NCBI RefSeq assembly: GCF_001730525.1 | Contig: NZ_MDFN01000032.1 | Span: 1 to 60,686, forward strand | Length of the DNA stretch: 60,686 nucleotides | From: Arcticibacter eurypsychrophilus | GTDB lineage: Bacteria; Bacteroidota; Bacteroidia; Sphingobacteriales; Sphingobacteriaceae | Direction of reading: 5' to 3' | In this document: in pieces, positions 1 to 9,274 of the stretch | Layout: every line of letters starts with the position of its first letter | Numbering within the stretch: position 1 is the first letter of the stretch | Notes under the pieces: generated by a model | The model's database searches: none | What the model saw: the letters and a program-made list of their open reading frames with translations, nothing else | What the model was told of the DNA's origin: nothing | Made by a program: the position numbers and the translations under genes

Positions 1-136
1 AATGAGTTTAATTTTTATCGGACAGCAGTGAATCTAAATAAAGATTAGCGCCAATACTGGAAACAATTTGTATGTTAAGCAGTATTCACATTAACTAATC
101 CAATTTTTGTACAGAATTAGCCTGTAATTTAGCCAT
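1..136. other. Left-edge non-coding stretch
   Basis: This stretch precedes the first clear gene. A plus-strand frame is open from base 1 to a TAG at 46-48 and could be the last 15 codons of a truncated upstream gene, but 15 residues cannot identify anything. A TTTG at 106-109 resembles a Bacteroidota -33 element, but the nearest TAnnTTTG-like match (TAATTTAG, 125-132) is only 15 bp away and abuts the start codon, so I do not call a promoter. Confidence 0.3.
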
Positions 137-1372
137 ATGCGATATTTGTTTTGCTTTCTTATTCTAATTTTAATTTTTCCGGATGCAAATGCTCAGCAAC
201 ACAATTTAGACGAATACTTGCAAGTAGCCATTAGTAACAGCCCCTTAACCAAGGATTTGAATAACCAGGTGCTATCAGCTCAAATCGACAGCGTACGCTT
301 ACAGGCAGGGTTTAAACCGCAAGTAAGCGGTATAGCTGGTGGGTTATATGCACCGGTAATTCATGGCATTGGTTATTCCACCGCAATTAGTAACGGTCAA
401 TCGCTTAATGCGCAGGTAAGCGTAAACAAAACTTTTATAAGTAAAAGCTATTTGAACGCCCAATTATACAGCCTGTTTTTCCAGCGTGACTCGCTACGCA
501 ACGCTGTTAAGTTATCTGAGCAGGATCTGCGTAAAACTATCACTGCTCAATATATCACTGCCTATGGTAGTCTCGAGCAGCAAAACTTCAACCAGGAATT
601 AGTCGACATTCTTGCCAAGGAAGAAGATGTACTAAAGAAACTGACCCGCAATAACGTTTATAAACAAAGCGATTATCTTACCTTTTTAGTGACGCTGAAA
701 CAGGCGCAGTTGCAGTTATCACAACTAAAACTGCAATATAAAACAGACCTGGCCACCTTAAATTACCTTGCCGGAATAGCAGATACTGCCACTATAACTC
801 TTGGCAAACCAGATTTGCCAAGGGTTATAGTGTTTGATAAACAAAACAGCATTTTCTTCAGGCAGTTTAAGATAGATAGCATGCGCCTGCAAAACAGTCA
901 CGCTTTAGTGGATTATGGTTATAAACCTAAGTTTACTTTGTTTGCTGATGGTGGTTATAATTCGGACCTGAGTAAAGAATACTATAAGCATTTAGGCGCC
1001 AGTGCCGGTTTTGGTTTAACCATCCCGATATACGACGGCAGACAAAAGAAACTCGCTCATAAGAAACTCCAGTTAGAAGAAGACACCCGCCGTAATTACC
1101 TTAACTTTTTCGACCGGCAATATGCACAGCAAATTAACCAGTTAAGACAGCAGATTAATGGTTTTGATTCACTACTTATCGAAATAAAAGACCAATTTAA
1201 ATATTCCGAATCTTTAATAAAGGTAGATACCCAACTCATGCAAACTGGCGACCTGCGTATTGCCGATTTGGTGTTGGCGATTAACGGGTACCTGACCATT
1301 AAAAACCAGTTGACCCAGAACGGCATCAACCAACTGCAACTCATCAATCAACTAAACTATTGGAACAAATAG
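137..1372 (+). CDS. TolC-like outer membrane efflux protein
   Basis: This is a 411-residue outer membrane channel component of an RND efflux system. It has an N-terminal signal peptide (hydrophobic core about residues 3-15, cleavage near ANA-QQ at 18-21). The rest is rich in Gln, Leu and Asn and forms long amphipathic helices of the kind that make the TolC periplasmic tunnel, with shorter beta-strand segments such as the one around residues 255-300. The length fits the smaller TolC/CusC-type proteins of Bacteroidota. The stop codon is 3 bp before the adaptor gene, so the three genes form one operon in the order channel, adaptor, pump. The family call rests on composition, signal peptide and context; no single diagnostic motif is present. 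Substrate cannot be told. Confidence 0.85.
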   Translation: MRYLFCFLILILIFPDANAQQHNLDEYLQVAISNSPLTKDLNNQVLSAQIDSVRLQAGFKPQVSGIAGGLYAPVIHGIGYSTAISNGQSLNAQVSVNKTFISKSYLNAQLYSLFFQRDSLRNAVKLSEQDLRKTITAQYITAYGSLEQQNFNQELVDILAKEEDVLKKLTRNNVYKQSDYLTFLVTLKQAQLQLSQLKLQYKTDLATLNYLAGIADTATITLGKPDLPRVIVFDKQNSIFFRQFKIDSMRLQNSHALVDYGYKPKFTLFADGGYNSDLSKEYYKHLGASAGFGLTIPIYDGRQKKLAHKKLQLEEDTRRNYLNFFDRQYAQQINQLRQQINGFDSLLIEIKDQFKYSESLIKVDTQLMQTGDLRIADLVLAINGYLTIKNQLTQNGINQLQLINQLNYWNK

Positions 1373-1375
1373 CAA

Positions 1376-2326
1376 ATGAATACAGCATTAAAAAAATATA
1401 AGACTTGGTTTAGCTGCGGCAACCTGTTGATAACTGTGGCTGTGTTATCAGCCTGCGGCGGTATTCCTGCTGCTCCGCAAGATGAAGCCGCTGTTGAATC
1501 GCAAACTCCGGTGACCGTTACTGCTATTAGTACCGGTGCTTTATCCGACTCTATTGTGCTTAATGCTATTTCCGTATTTCAACAAAAAAGCTATATAAAG
1601 GCAAATGCTATTGGGTATATCACACAAGTAAAAGTTAAACCTGGGCAGTTTGTAAGTAAAGGGCAGTTACTTTTTATCATTAAAACTAAGGAATCGCAAA
1701 GCATTGGCAATAGTATTAACATCCTTGATACTACGTTTAAGTTCTCGGGCGTTAATCACATCCGTGCATCAAACAGCGGTTACATTACGCAACTAAATCA
1801 CCAATTAGGAGATTACGTACAGGATGGCGAGCAACTAGCCGCTATCAGCGATAAGGGCAGTTTTGCATTTCTGTTGCAATTACCTTACGAATATATTAGT
1901 TTGTTAGGTACTAATAAATCTATTCAACTAACCCTGCCCGATGGGCGCCAATTTAATGGACGGGTAAGTGCCACTATGCCTACCGTTGATTCCTTATCGC
2001 AAACGCAAGGTGTGGTTATTCAGGTAAATAGCTTACAGCCTTTGCCGGAAAATTTGGTTGCCAAAGCGCGACTAATCAAATCGGCCAAAAGTAACGCCAC
2101 AACCTTGCCTAAATTGGCGGTACTTGCGGATGAAGCGCAGACCACATTTTGGGTAATGAAACTAATTAATGATACCATGGCTGTAAAAACTCTTGTGAAA
2201 AAAGGAATAGAGATGGGTGATAAGGTAGAGATCCTATCGCCAGCCTTTACACAATCCGACCGCATATTGGTAACGGGAAATTATGGATTAGCCGATACGG
2301 CAAAAGTTAAAATTGTTAAGCCATGA
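1376..2326 (+). CDS. RND efflux periplasmic adaptor lipoprotein (HlyD/AcrA family)
   Basis: This is a 316-residue membrane fusion protein that would link the inner membrane pump to the outer membrane channel. A lipobox (L-S-A-C, Cys27) after a hydrophobic stretch indicates a lipoprotein. The biotinyl/lipoyl-like halves are visible around residues 72-100 (GYITQVKVKPGQFVSKGQLL) and 133-160 (SGYITQLNHQLGDYVQDGEQ). The second half holds the beta-barrel and membrane-proximal regions. The alpha-helical hairpin between the lipoyl halves is very short, and the protein is smaller than AcrA (about 397 residues). Its stop overlaps the pump start by 4 bp (ATGA), which implies translational coupling. Confidence 0.88.
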   Translation: MNTALKKYKTWFSCGNLLITVAVLSACGGIPAAPQDEAAVESQTPVTVTAISTGALSDSIVLNAISVFQQKSYIKANAIGYITQVKVKPGQFVSKGQLLFIIKTKESQSIGNSINILDTTFKFSGVNHIRASNSGYITQLNHQLGDYVQDGEQLAAISDKGSFAFLLQLPYEYISLLGTNKSIQLTLPDGRQFNGRVSATMPTVDSLSQTQGVVIQVNSLQPLPENLVAKARLIKSAKSNATTLPKLAVLADEAQTTFWVMKLINDTMAVKTLVKKGIEMGDKVEILSPAFTQSDRILVTGNYGLADTAKVKIVKP

Positions 2327-5300
2327 GTAAGTCTAACAATTTCTTTGTCAGCTATAAAAAACCGATAACCCTAATTTTACTCATCATATTGTTGGGCGGT
2401 GGCTTTGCTTATTCGCGCCTGCAAACCTCTTTGTTCCCGGAAATTACCTTTCCGAAAATAAAGATTATTGCCGATGCCGGTTTGCAGCCAGTTAATAAAA
2501 TGATGGTGACGGTTACTAAACCCCTGGAGGCGGCCGTTAAAGCTGTGCCTGATCTGCAATACGTACGCAGCACCACTAGTCGCGGTAGTTGTGAGATCTC
2601 GGCTTATATGAACTGGAATGCTGATATAGACCTTAGTCAGCAACGCATAGAGTCAAGTATCAACGAAATAAAAAGCAGCCTGCCGCCAGAAACTAATATC
2701 ACAGTACAAAAAATGAACCCCTCTATTTTGCCGGTAAGTGGGTACACGCTGGAGAGCCATAACAAATCCCCTATCGAATTGAAGCAAATAGCCACTTACA
2801 TGGTGAAGCCTTTTCTTTCGCAGGTTACCGGGGTGTCTGACATAAGGGTACTCGGTGGTAAAGATAAAGAGTACTGGCTGATATTAAATACTCAGAAAAT
2901 GAGTTCGCTGGGTATCACGCCTGATATGCTGAGCAATACCCTGTCACAAACCAATTTTGTCAAATCAAACGGTTACCTGTCTGATTATAAGATGCTGTAC
3001 CTGACCGTTTTGGATGCCAGTATTAGTACCAAAGATCAGCTCTCGGATTTGGCGATTTCGAATAACCGCAAGCGGGTAGTTCAGATAAAGGACATTGCCG
3101 ATGTAAAGATCAATCCCGGGATCGAATACACCAAAATAAACGCCAATGGGCATGATGGCGTGTTGATAGCGGTAATCAAACAACCCAATGCCAATTTAGT
3201 TACTTTATCGGCCGATATGGCAACAAAAGTGGCCGCACTGCAAAAAATATTACCACAAAGTGTAAGCATTAAGCCTTATTACATACAGGCCGATTTTGTG
3301 AACGATTCCGTAAAAAGCGTAAGCGATAGCTTGTGGATAGGTTTGGCTCTGGCTATTGTGGTGGCCATTATTTTCCTGCGCTCGTTCAAAGCCAGCGCGG
3401 CTATATTGATCACTATCCCTATTACGTTGGGCTTTACGCTTTTCGTTTTATATGTTATGGGTTATACTTTCAATATCATGACCCTGGGTGCCATTGCTGC
3501 AGCTATCGGTTTAATTATTGATGATGCCATTGTGGTAGTTGAACAAATTCACCGTACACACGAGGAGCACCCGGATGAGCCTACGTCCGTCTTAGTGCAA
3601 AAAGCTATCAGCTACTTGTTTCCGGCAATGATCGGGTCGTCTATAAGCACCATTGTAATATTTGTTCCTTTTGTGTTGATGAGTGGCATTGCTGGAGCGT
3701 ACTTCCAGGTGATGACCAGTACCATGATTGTGACATTGACATGCTCGTTCCTTGTCACATGGATCGGTTTGCCAGTAGTTTATTTGCTGCTGTCGAGCGA
3801 TAAGCCAAAAAATGCAAACCAAGCAAAAGAGGAGGAGCATCACGTAAAAAAACAACGCTGGGTATCGTTCTTTATACATAAGCCGATAATAAGTATTGTA
3901 TTGATTATTGGATTTATCGCAGTTCTTTTAATCATACCAGGCAAAATGGAAACAGGTTTCCTGCCCGATATGGACGAGGGCAGTATTGTGTTGGATTATA
4001 CTTCGCCGCCGGGGACCTCGCTTGACGAGACTGATCGCATGTTGCGTGAGATAGAAAAGTTGATCATTAAACATCCTGATGTTGCCACCTATTCGCGCCG
4101 TACGGGTACCCAAATGGGCTTTTTTATAACTGAGCCTAACACTGGTGATTACCTGATCCAGCTTAAAAAAGGTCATGAAAAAACTAGCGAGGAAGTAATC
4201 AGCGACTTGCGTACCGAAATAGAAGAAAGTCAACCTGCGCTTCGGATAGATTTCGGCCAGGTTATCGGCGATATGCTGGGGGATTTAATGACCTCTGCCC
4301 AGCCTATTGAGATAAAGATATTCGGTGATGATCAGGCTATATTGCAGCAATTATCAAAACAAGTAACCGAAGTAGTATCCAGTGTAAAAGGCATTGCCGA
4401 CGCTTTCGACGGCATAGTAATAGCCGGACCATTGGTAACTATGGTACCCGACCAGGCTAAGCTGGCACAATACAATATCACGCCAACCATGCTGCAGACA
4501 CAGGTACAATCTGCTTTGGATGGTAACGTAGTTGGTAATGTTTTTGAACGGGAACAGCTTTCGCCCATTCGTTTGGTTTATCCGGGTAACCGAAACCAAA
4601 ATGTAACCGGACTTGATCGCCTGAATATCTTTTTACCGGATGGTCGATTGATGCCGATCCATCAATTAGCTAAAGTAGAACTGCGCGCGGGTGATGCCGA
4701 AGTGCAGCGTGAAAATTTACAATCAATAGGTGTTGTAAGCGCTCGTTTAGATAATGTTGACCTTGGTACCGCTGTTAAAGAGATACAGCAGGGTATCCAG
4801 GATAAAATACATTTGCCGCCTGGTTATCACATTGAATATGGAGGTGCCTACGCCGAGCAACAGCAATCTTTCAAAGAACTTCTCACCATACTCATTACAG
4901 CCAGTTTATTGGTGTTTTGTGTGATCTTATTCCTGTTCCGCCAGTTCCGCATCGCCTTGCTGATATTAGTGATAGCGGTATTGGGTATTTCGGGAAGTTT
5001 CCTTGCTCTGTTCTTAACCAATACGCCATTAAACGTGGGGAGTTATACCGGTTTGATCATGATCGTCGGGATAATTGGCGAAAATGCTATTTTTACCTTC
5101 TGGCAGTTCAGAGAAAGCGCTCGTGAAAGTAGTGTTGATGAAGCCATCATCTACTCTATATCTACTCGTTTACGTCCTAAGTTAATGACGGCATTAGGAG
5201 CAATTATTGCATTAATGCCACTGGCTTTAGGTATCGGAGCAGGAGCTCAACTACATCAACCCTTAGCCGTTGCGGTAATAGGTGGCTTTATAGTGGCCTT

Positions 5301-5385
5301 GCCGTTATTGTTAATTGTATTACCGAGTATGATGCGGGTATTCTATCGTAATCATTCATTCGAGCAGTCAAAGATAAAGCTATAA
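2323..5385 (+). CDS. RND family efflux pump, inner membrane transporter
   Basis: This is a 1020-residue proton-driven exporter of the AcrB/CusA superfamily. It shows the usual layout: TM1 (about residues 13-29), a periplasmic loop, TM2-6 (about 335-490), a second large periplasmic loop and TM8-12 (about 855-1005). The TM4 proton-relay pair is present as Asp400-Asp401 in GLIIDDAIVVVEQ. In TM10, where drug exporters carry Lys (AcrB Lys940), this protein has Glu920 in GIIGENAIF, more like the acidic residue of heavy-metal exporters such as CusA. I infer a non-classical substrate class, but metal export is not shown. It follows the adaptor with a 4-bp overlap. The operon looks slightly richer in G and C than the genes after 5.7 kb. 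Confidence 0.93.
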   Translation: MSKSNNFFVSYKKPITLILLIILLGGGFAYSRLQTSLFPEITFPKIKIIADAGLQPVNKMMVTVTKPLEAAVKAVPDLQYVRSTTSRGSCEISAYMNWNADIDLSQQRIESSINEIKSSLPPETNITVQKMNPSILPVSGYTLESHNKSPIELKQIATYMVKPFLSQVTGVSDIRVLGGKDKEYWLILNTQKMSSLGITPDMLSNTLSQTNFVKSNGYLSDYKMLYLTVLDASISTKDQLSDLAISNNRKRVVQIKDIADVKINPGIEYTKINANGHDGVLIAVIKQPNANLVTLSADMATKVAALQKILPQSVSIKPYYIQADFVNDSVKSVSDSLWIGLALAIVVAIIFLRSFKASAAILITIPITLGFTLFVLYVMGYTFNIMTLGAIAAAIGLIIDDAIVVVEQIHRTHEEHPDEPTSVLVQKAISYLFPAMIGSSISTIVIFVPFVLMSGIAGAYFQVMTSTMIVTLTCSFLVTWIGLPVVYLLLSSDKPKNANQAKEEEHHVKKQRWVSFFIHKPIISIVLIIGFIAVLLIIPGKMETGFLPDMDEGSIVLDYTSPPGTSLDETDRMLREIEKLIIKHPDVATYSRRTGTQMGFFITEPNTGDYLIQLKKGHEKTSEEVISDLRTEIEESQPALRIDFGQVIGDMLGDLMTSAQPIEIKIFGDDQAILQQLSKQVTEVVSSVKGIADAFDGIVIAGPLVTMVPDQAKLAQYNITPTMLQTQVQSALDGNVVGNVFEREQLSPIRLVYPGNRNQNVTGLDRLNIFLPDGRLMPIHQLAKVELRAGDAEVQRENLQSIGVVSARLDNVDLGTAVKEIQQGIQDKIHLPPGYHIEYGGAYAEQQQSFKELLTILITASLLVFCVILFLFRQFRIALLILVIAVLGISGSFLALFLTNTPLNVGSYTGLIMIVGIIGENAIFTFWQFRESARESSVDEAIIYSISTRLRPKLMTALGAIIALMPLALGIGAGAQLHQPLAVAVIGGFIVALPLLLIVLPSMMRVFYRNHSFEQSKIKL

Positions 5386-5729
5386 CGACATCAAAAATTC
5401 AAACTTAAGCAAACGGCTCTTTGTTGATCCAAGGGCATATGCTGTGACATAGTCCCAGCCGCTGGTGCTACCGATGGCGTATTTTTAATAATTTGTAAAT
5501 CGGTTTTTTGTTGAGCAAAGCTGCCGGTAGGAAAGTTGGAATTTCTGTTACAAATATTTTAGCAGTTAACTTCTTTTTTTTAAATATGACCATGGTCATT
5601 TGATAATAGAGGAATATTCCTATTCTTTGTATTATTCTTTTTAATGAGTATTCTACTACTCAGAAATTACCAGAAGGATATAAAGCAATCGTAAAAAGGA
5701 TCTTATATAATTAAAAATAATAAAATATC
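5386..5729. other. 344-bp intergenic region with two palindromes
   Basis: No gene with a start codon is visible here. The left half has short minus-strand frames without a start; one ends around 5388-5390 and reads protein-like (GSTSGWDYVTAYALGSTKSR), so a decayed gene end is possible but unproven. The right half is AT-rich and carries two perfect palindromes (5586-5599 and 5610-5621), probably operators for the aldolase-like gene that starts at 5730. Confidence 0.5.
5586..5621. promoter_or_regulatory. Two adjacent perfect palindromes, probable operator
   Basis: ATGACCATGGTCAT (5586-5599) is a perfect 14-bp palindrome, and AGGAATATTCCT (5610-5621) is a perfect 12-bp palindrome with its centre 23 bp away. 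Both lie 109-144 bp upstream of the aldolase-like gene and about 200 bp downstream of the RND operon. Perfect short palindromes of this kind are typical binding sites for dimeric repressors. The regulator is unknown and none is encoded nearby. Confidence 0.4.
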
Positions 5730-7028
5730 ATGAATGAAGTCTTAGATACCCGTTTGATGCACCCGCGTGACCAGATAGCGATGGTTATGACACGCATTTA
5801 CAAACGTGGTTTGACAACTACCTCCGGAGGAAATATTTCTATTATCGATGATAATGGAGATATCTGGATTTCACCTTCAGCGGTAGATAAAGGCTCGTTA
5901 AAGCCGACAGATATTATTTGTATCCGTAAGGATGGAACCATAGAAGGGTGTCATAAACCATCGTCTGAGTATCCTTTTCACAGGGCTATTTATAAAAACA
6001 GACCTGATCTTAAGGCCATCATTCATGCGCATCCACCAGCACTTGTTGCTTTTAGTATCGCACGTACTATACCCAATGCGAATGTTATTTCACAAGCTAA
6101 ACATGTTTGCGGACCAGTTGGTTATGCCGAATATGAGTTGCCGGGAAGTGAAGCATTAGGTGCAAAAATTGCAAGTGAGTTTACATTGGGATATAATGCA
6201 GTAATCATGGAAAACCATGGCACTGTAGTAGGTGGATCTGACCTGGTTGATACTTTTAACCGATTTGAAACATTTGAATTCTCTGCACGGACCATCCTTT
6301 ATGGAAATGCAATAGGTACTCCTGATTACTTAAGTGATGCCGAAATTGATGCATTTGAAACTCAGATTCCTGCGCAATTGCCAGAAATGAAAGTAACTGT
6401 TCACTCTTCTGAAGAACGTGAAAAACGTGCTGAGATTTGTGATATCGTTCATCGTGCATGTACACAAGGCTTAATGATCAGTTCTTATGGAACTATATCT
6501 GCCCGTTATGATGGTGATAATTTTTTAATTACGCCAACTAATGTTCCACGTTGGGACCTTAAACCGGAAGATGTTGTTCAGATTAAGAATGGTGAACGCG
6601 AAGCTGGAAAAACTCCAAGCCGCTCGACTTACCTTCATCAGGCGATCTACAAACAACATCCGGAAATTAATTCTATTATTCTTACTCAGTCTCCCTACCT
6701 GATGGCATTTGCTGTTACTGGTGCATCGTTTAATGTAAGAACCATTCCTGAGAGCTGGATCTTCCTTCAAGACGTTCATACGCTTGATTATGGTATGCAG
6801 TTCAATGGTAGAACAGAGATTGCAGATATCATATGTAAGAGTAATCCTGCGGTGATGATTAAGAATGATTGTGTGATCATTACTGGAAATCAATTGTTGC
6901 AAACTTTCGATTATTTGGAAGTGGCTGAGTTTAGTGCTAAATCTTTAGTGATGTGTGCTACTCTTGGCGCAATGGTTCCAATTAATAATGATCAGGTTGA
7001 GGAACTCCGTAAAAAATTCATCGGATAA
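5730..7028 (+). CDS. Tandem class II aldolase/adducin-domain protein
   Basis: This 432-residue protein holds two class II aldolase/adducin domains, about residues 5-215 and 228-430; single-domain members are about 210-250 residues. The N-terminal copy keeps the expected site: Glu80 (PSSEYPFH), metal ligands His99 and His101 (IIHAHPP), and His163 (ENHG). In the C-terminal copy the same positions are Ser299, Leu318, Gln320 and Asp380, so it has lost the metal site and is probably structural or regulatory. Family members cleave or epimerise sugar phosphates such as L-fuculose-1-phosphate or L-ribulose-5-phosphate; the substrate here is unknown. It is monocistronic, with a terminator directly downstream and palindromes upstream. 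Confidence 0.85.
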   Translation: MNEVLDTRLMHPRDQIAMVMTRIYKRGLTTTSGGNISIIDDNGDIWISPSAVDKGSLKPTDIICIRKDGTIEGCHKPSSEYPFHRAIYKNRPDLKAIIHAHPPALVAFSIARTIPNANVISQAKHVCGPVGYAEYELPGSEALGAKIASEFTLGYNAVIMENHGTVVGGSDLVDTFNRFETFEFSARTILYGNAIGTPDYLSDAEIDAFETQIPAQLPEMKVTVHSSEEREKRAEICDIVHRACTQGLMISSYGTISARYDGDNFLITPTNVPRWDLKPEDVVQIKNGEREAGKTPSRSTYLHQAIYKQHPEINSIILTQSPYLMAFAVTGASFNVRTIPESWIFLQDVHTLDYGMQFNGRTEIADIICKSNPAVMIKNDCVIITGNQLLQTFDYLEVAEFSAKSLVMCATLGAMVPINNDQVEELRKKFIG

Positions 7029-7060
7029 GATAATACGTTGTTTTTATTTTCAAATAGTAG

Positions 7061-7099
7061 ATCCCGCTTTTTAATAAAAAGGCGGGATTTCTTTTTTTT
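7061..7099 (+). terminator. Rho-independent terminator of the aldolase-like gene
   Basis: ATCCCGC (7061-7067) pairs with GCGGGAT (7082-7088), extended inward by a T5/A5 pairing with one bulged G, and is followed by TTCTTTTTTTT. It begins 32 bp after the stop codon. Confidence 0.85.
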
Positions 7100-7117
7100 A
7101 ATTCATATTTTGGTCTT

Positions 7118-8773
7118 ATGATTAATCCTAACACTATTTTCTCCTACGAGTTTGATCCTCAATACAGTAAGCCGGTTTCTTACTTCTCCATGGAATTTGC
7201 TGTTGATCAGGCGTTAAAAATTTATAGCGGCGGTCTTGGATTTCTTGCTGGTTCACACTTGAGAAGTGCTTATGAACTGAAGCAGAATCTAATTGGAATA
7301 GGGATACTTTGGAAATATGGGTATTACGATCAGGAACGTGATGGTAACGCCCGGATGAAGCCTTCTTTTATAGAAAAGTCATATTCTTTTTTAAAGGATA
7401 CCGGTATTGTATTTACTGTAATGGTGCACAATTCGCCGGTACATGTAAAGGCTTGGCTGCTGGAACCGGAGACTTTTGGCTCGGCTCCACTTTTCCTGCT
7501 GAGTACCGATCTTCCTGAAAATGACGATATGTCAAAGAGTATTACGAATCGTTTATATGATGCAAATGAGGCTACGCGGATTGCTCAATCTATCTTATTG
7601 GGTACCGGAGGTGCATTGTTACTTGAAATTTTAGGTCGTGAGAATACGATGTATCACATGAATGAAGGTCATTCTCTTTCATTGAATTTTCATTTATATT
7701 CCAAGCTTAAGAATCTGGATGAAGTGAAGAAACGGGTTGTATTTACGACACATACTCCGGAAACAGCAGGAAATGAGTCACATAATTATGCCATACTCCA
7801 TGATATGTCTTTCTTTTGTGGTCTTCAGATCCATGAGGTTTGTTCTTTGCTGGGTTTAGAGGGTGATCAGTTGAATTATACGTTAGCGGCTTTAAAGTTT
7901 GCCGGTAAGGCGAATGCGGTATCGAAATTGCATGGTGAAGTATCCCGTGATATGTGGAAAAGTTACGAGGGAATATGCCATATTACATCAATTACGAATG
8001 CTCAAAATAAGAAGTATTGGAAAGATGATATTTTGGAAAAATCGTTTGCTGCACATGATGATGACCTGATCATCAATCGTAAAAAAGAACTGAAAAAGAA
8101 ACTTTTTAAATTGGTTGCTGACCGGTCGGGTAAATTGTTTGATGAAAATATACTGACTATCGTTTGGGCGCGTCGTTTTGCAGGATATAAGCGTGCTGAT
8201 ATGCTGATGTACGACTGGGATCGGTTTATTCGGTTAGTGAGCAATAAAGAGACTCCGGTACAGGTCATCTGGGCAGGAAAGCCTTATCCTGAAGATTATG
8301 GAGCTATTTCTCTTTTTAATAGTATCATTGACCGTGTAAAAGCCCTCCCTAATTGTACGGTATTAACCGGGTACGAACTTCAACTTTCTGCTTTACTCAA
8401 AAAAGGCTCTGATATCTGGCTAAATAATCCAAGGATGTACAGGGAAGCTTCAGGTACTAGTGGCATGACTGCTGCGATGAACGGAAGTATCAATTTATCT
8501 ATTCCAGATGGCTGGATTCCTGAATTTGCAGTAGATAAAGTGAATAGCTTTATCGTAGAGCCTGCGGCTGATCAGTTGTCTACTGAAGAAAAAGATAGAA
8601 TAGAAGCGAACCGCTTACTCGAATATTTAGAGCAGCATATTATTTCGATGTACTATAAGGATCCGATTAATTGGGTTAAAATTATCAGGAATGGAGCGCG
8701 TGATGTGAGTCCGGCTTTTGAGTCAGGAAGAATGGTGGCTGAATATTATGATATCATGTACAACAGATTATAG
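7118..8773 (+). CDS. glgP: Alpha-glucan phosphorylase-like protein (short GT35 type)
   Basis: This is a 551-residue member of the short alpha-glucan phosphorylase family; classical glycogen phosphorylases are about 800 residues. Recognisable parts are the N-terminal YFSMEFAVDQALKIYSGGLG (about residues 22-41), HMNEGHS (about 178-184), the phosphate/sugar region WARRFAGYKR (about 349-358), and EASGTSGMTAAMNGSINLS (about 443-461). In functional phosphorylases the last motif contains the PLP-binding lysine (GTGNMK or GTSGMK). Here the lysine position is Thr451, so PLP attachment is doubtful and the enzyme may be a catalytically altered subfamily. It ends 2 bp from the convergent exporter gene. 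Fold assignment is secure; phosphorolytic activity is not. Confidence 0.82.
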   Translation: MINPNTIFSYEFDPQYSKPVSYFSMEFAVDQALKIYSGGLGFLAGSHLRSAYELKQNLIGIGILWKYGYYDQERDGNARMKPSFIEKSYSFLKDTGIVFTVMVHNSPVHVKAWLLEPETFGSAPLFLLSTDLPENDDMSKSITNRLYDANEATRIAQSILLGTGGALLLEILGRENTMYHMNEGHSLSLNFHLYSKLKNLDEVKKRVVFTTHTPETAGNESHNYAILHDMSFFCGLQIHEVCSLLGLEGDQLNYTLAALKFAGKANAVSKLHGEVSRDMWKSYEGICHITSITNAQNKKYWKDDILEKSFAAHDDDLIINRKKELKKKLFKLVADRSGKLFDENILTIVWARRFAGYKRADMLMYDWDRFIRLVSNKETPVQVIWAGKPYPEDYGAISLFNSIIDRVKALPNCTVLTGYELQLSALLKKGSDIWLNNPRMYREASGTSGMTAAMNGSINLSIPDGWIPEFAVDKVNSFIVEPAADQLSTEEKDRIEANRLLEYLEQHIISMYYKDPINWVKIIRNGARDVSPAFESGRMVAEYYDIMYNRL

Positions 8774-8775
8774 TA

Positions 8776-9270
8776 TTATTTTCGCTTCCTAAAGCGCATT
8801 CCCTTAGATGATTCCTTCCTGGATATCAGTAGGGGAATGCCTACTCCGCCAGCAATGCTCATTAGAATAAATACCACTTTCAGGCCGTTGTTGACAGTTT
8901 CGGACATGACTTGTGTGTAAGTGGAGTGGTCAATATCTCCAGAAAGGTTAACTAAGCCAAGTACCATTTTATAGGCAAACTTTCCGGGGATCATTGGGAT
9001 GCAAGCCGGGATAGCCAATACTGGAGGAGGAGAATGTGTTTTATGTGCAAAATAGACGCTTAAAAAGCCAATTAATGTAGCGCCGCAAAGTGTTGAAATG
9101 ATTACATTGGTTTCATAAAAATGCATTAAAGTTACTTTAAGGAATCCACCTAGTGCTCCCATGAATGCGATGTAGATTAGGGTTTTGGACGGCACATTAA
9201 ACAACACAGCAAAGCCTGCAGCTCCAAGTCCGAACCAAATACACTTTTCTGTAAGTAAAAAAATCTCCAT
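8776..9270 (-). CDS. Threonine/serine exporter, small (ThrE C-terminal-like) subunit
   Basis: This 164-residue integral membrane protein has about four or five hydrophobic segments and resembles the DUF3815 half of ThrE, which in some actinobacteria is fused to the larger half. A glycine-rich helix near residues 25-46 and the segment IPACIPMIPGKFAYKM (about 87-102) are typical of the family. It starts 4 bp after the stop of the DUF1212-type half, so the two are co-translated and presumably form one exporter for threonine/serine or related small metabolites. No substrate evidence exists in the sequence. Confidence 0.82.
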   Translation of the reverse strand: MEIFLLTEKCIWFGLGAAGFAVLFNVPSKTLIYIAFMGALGGFLKVTLMHFYETNVIISTLCGATLIGFLSVYFAHKTHSPPPVLAIPACIPMIPGKFAYKMVLGLVNLSGDIDHSTYTQVMSETVNNGLKVVFILMSIAGGVGIPLLISRKESSKGMRFRKRK

Positions 9271-9274
9271 ATTG

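Noticed and set aside
5388-5570. Possible gene remnant on the minus strand in the intergenic gap
   Set aside because: Short protein-like frames exist, but none has a start codon or a recognisable domain, so it is mentioned only under the intergenic entry.
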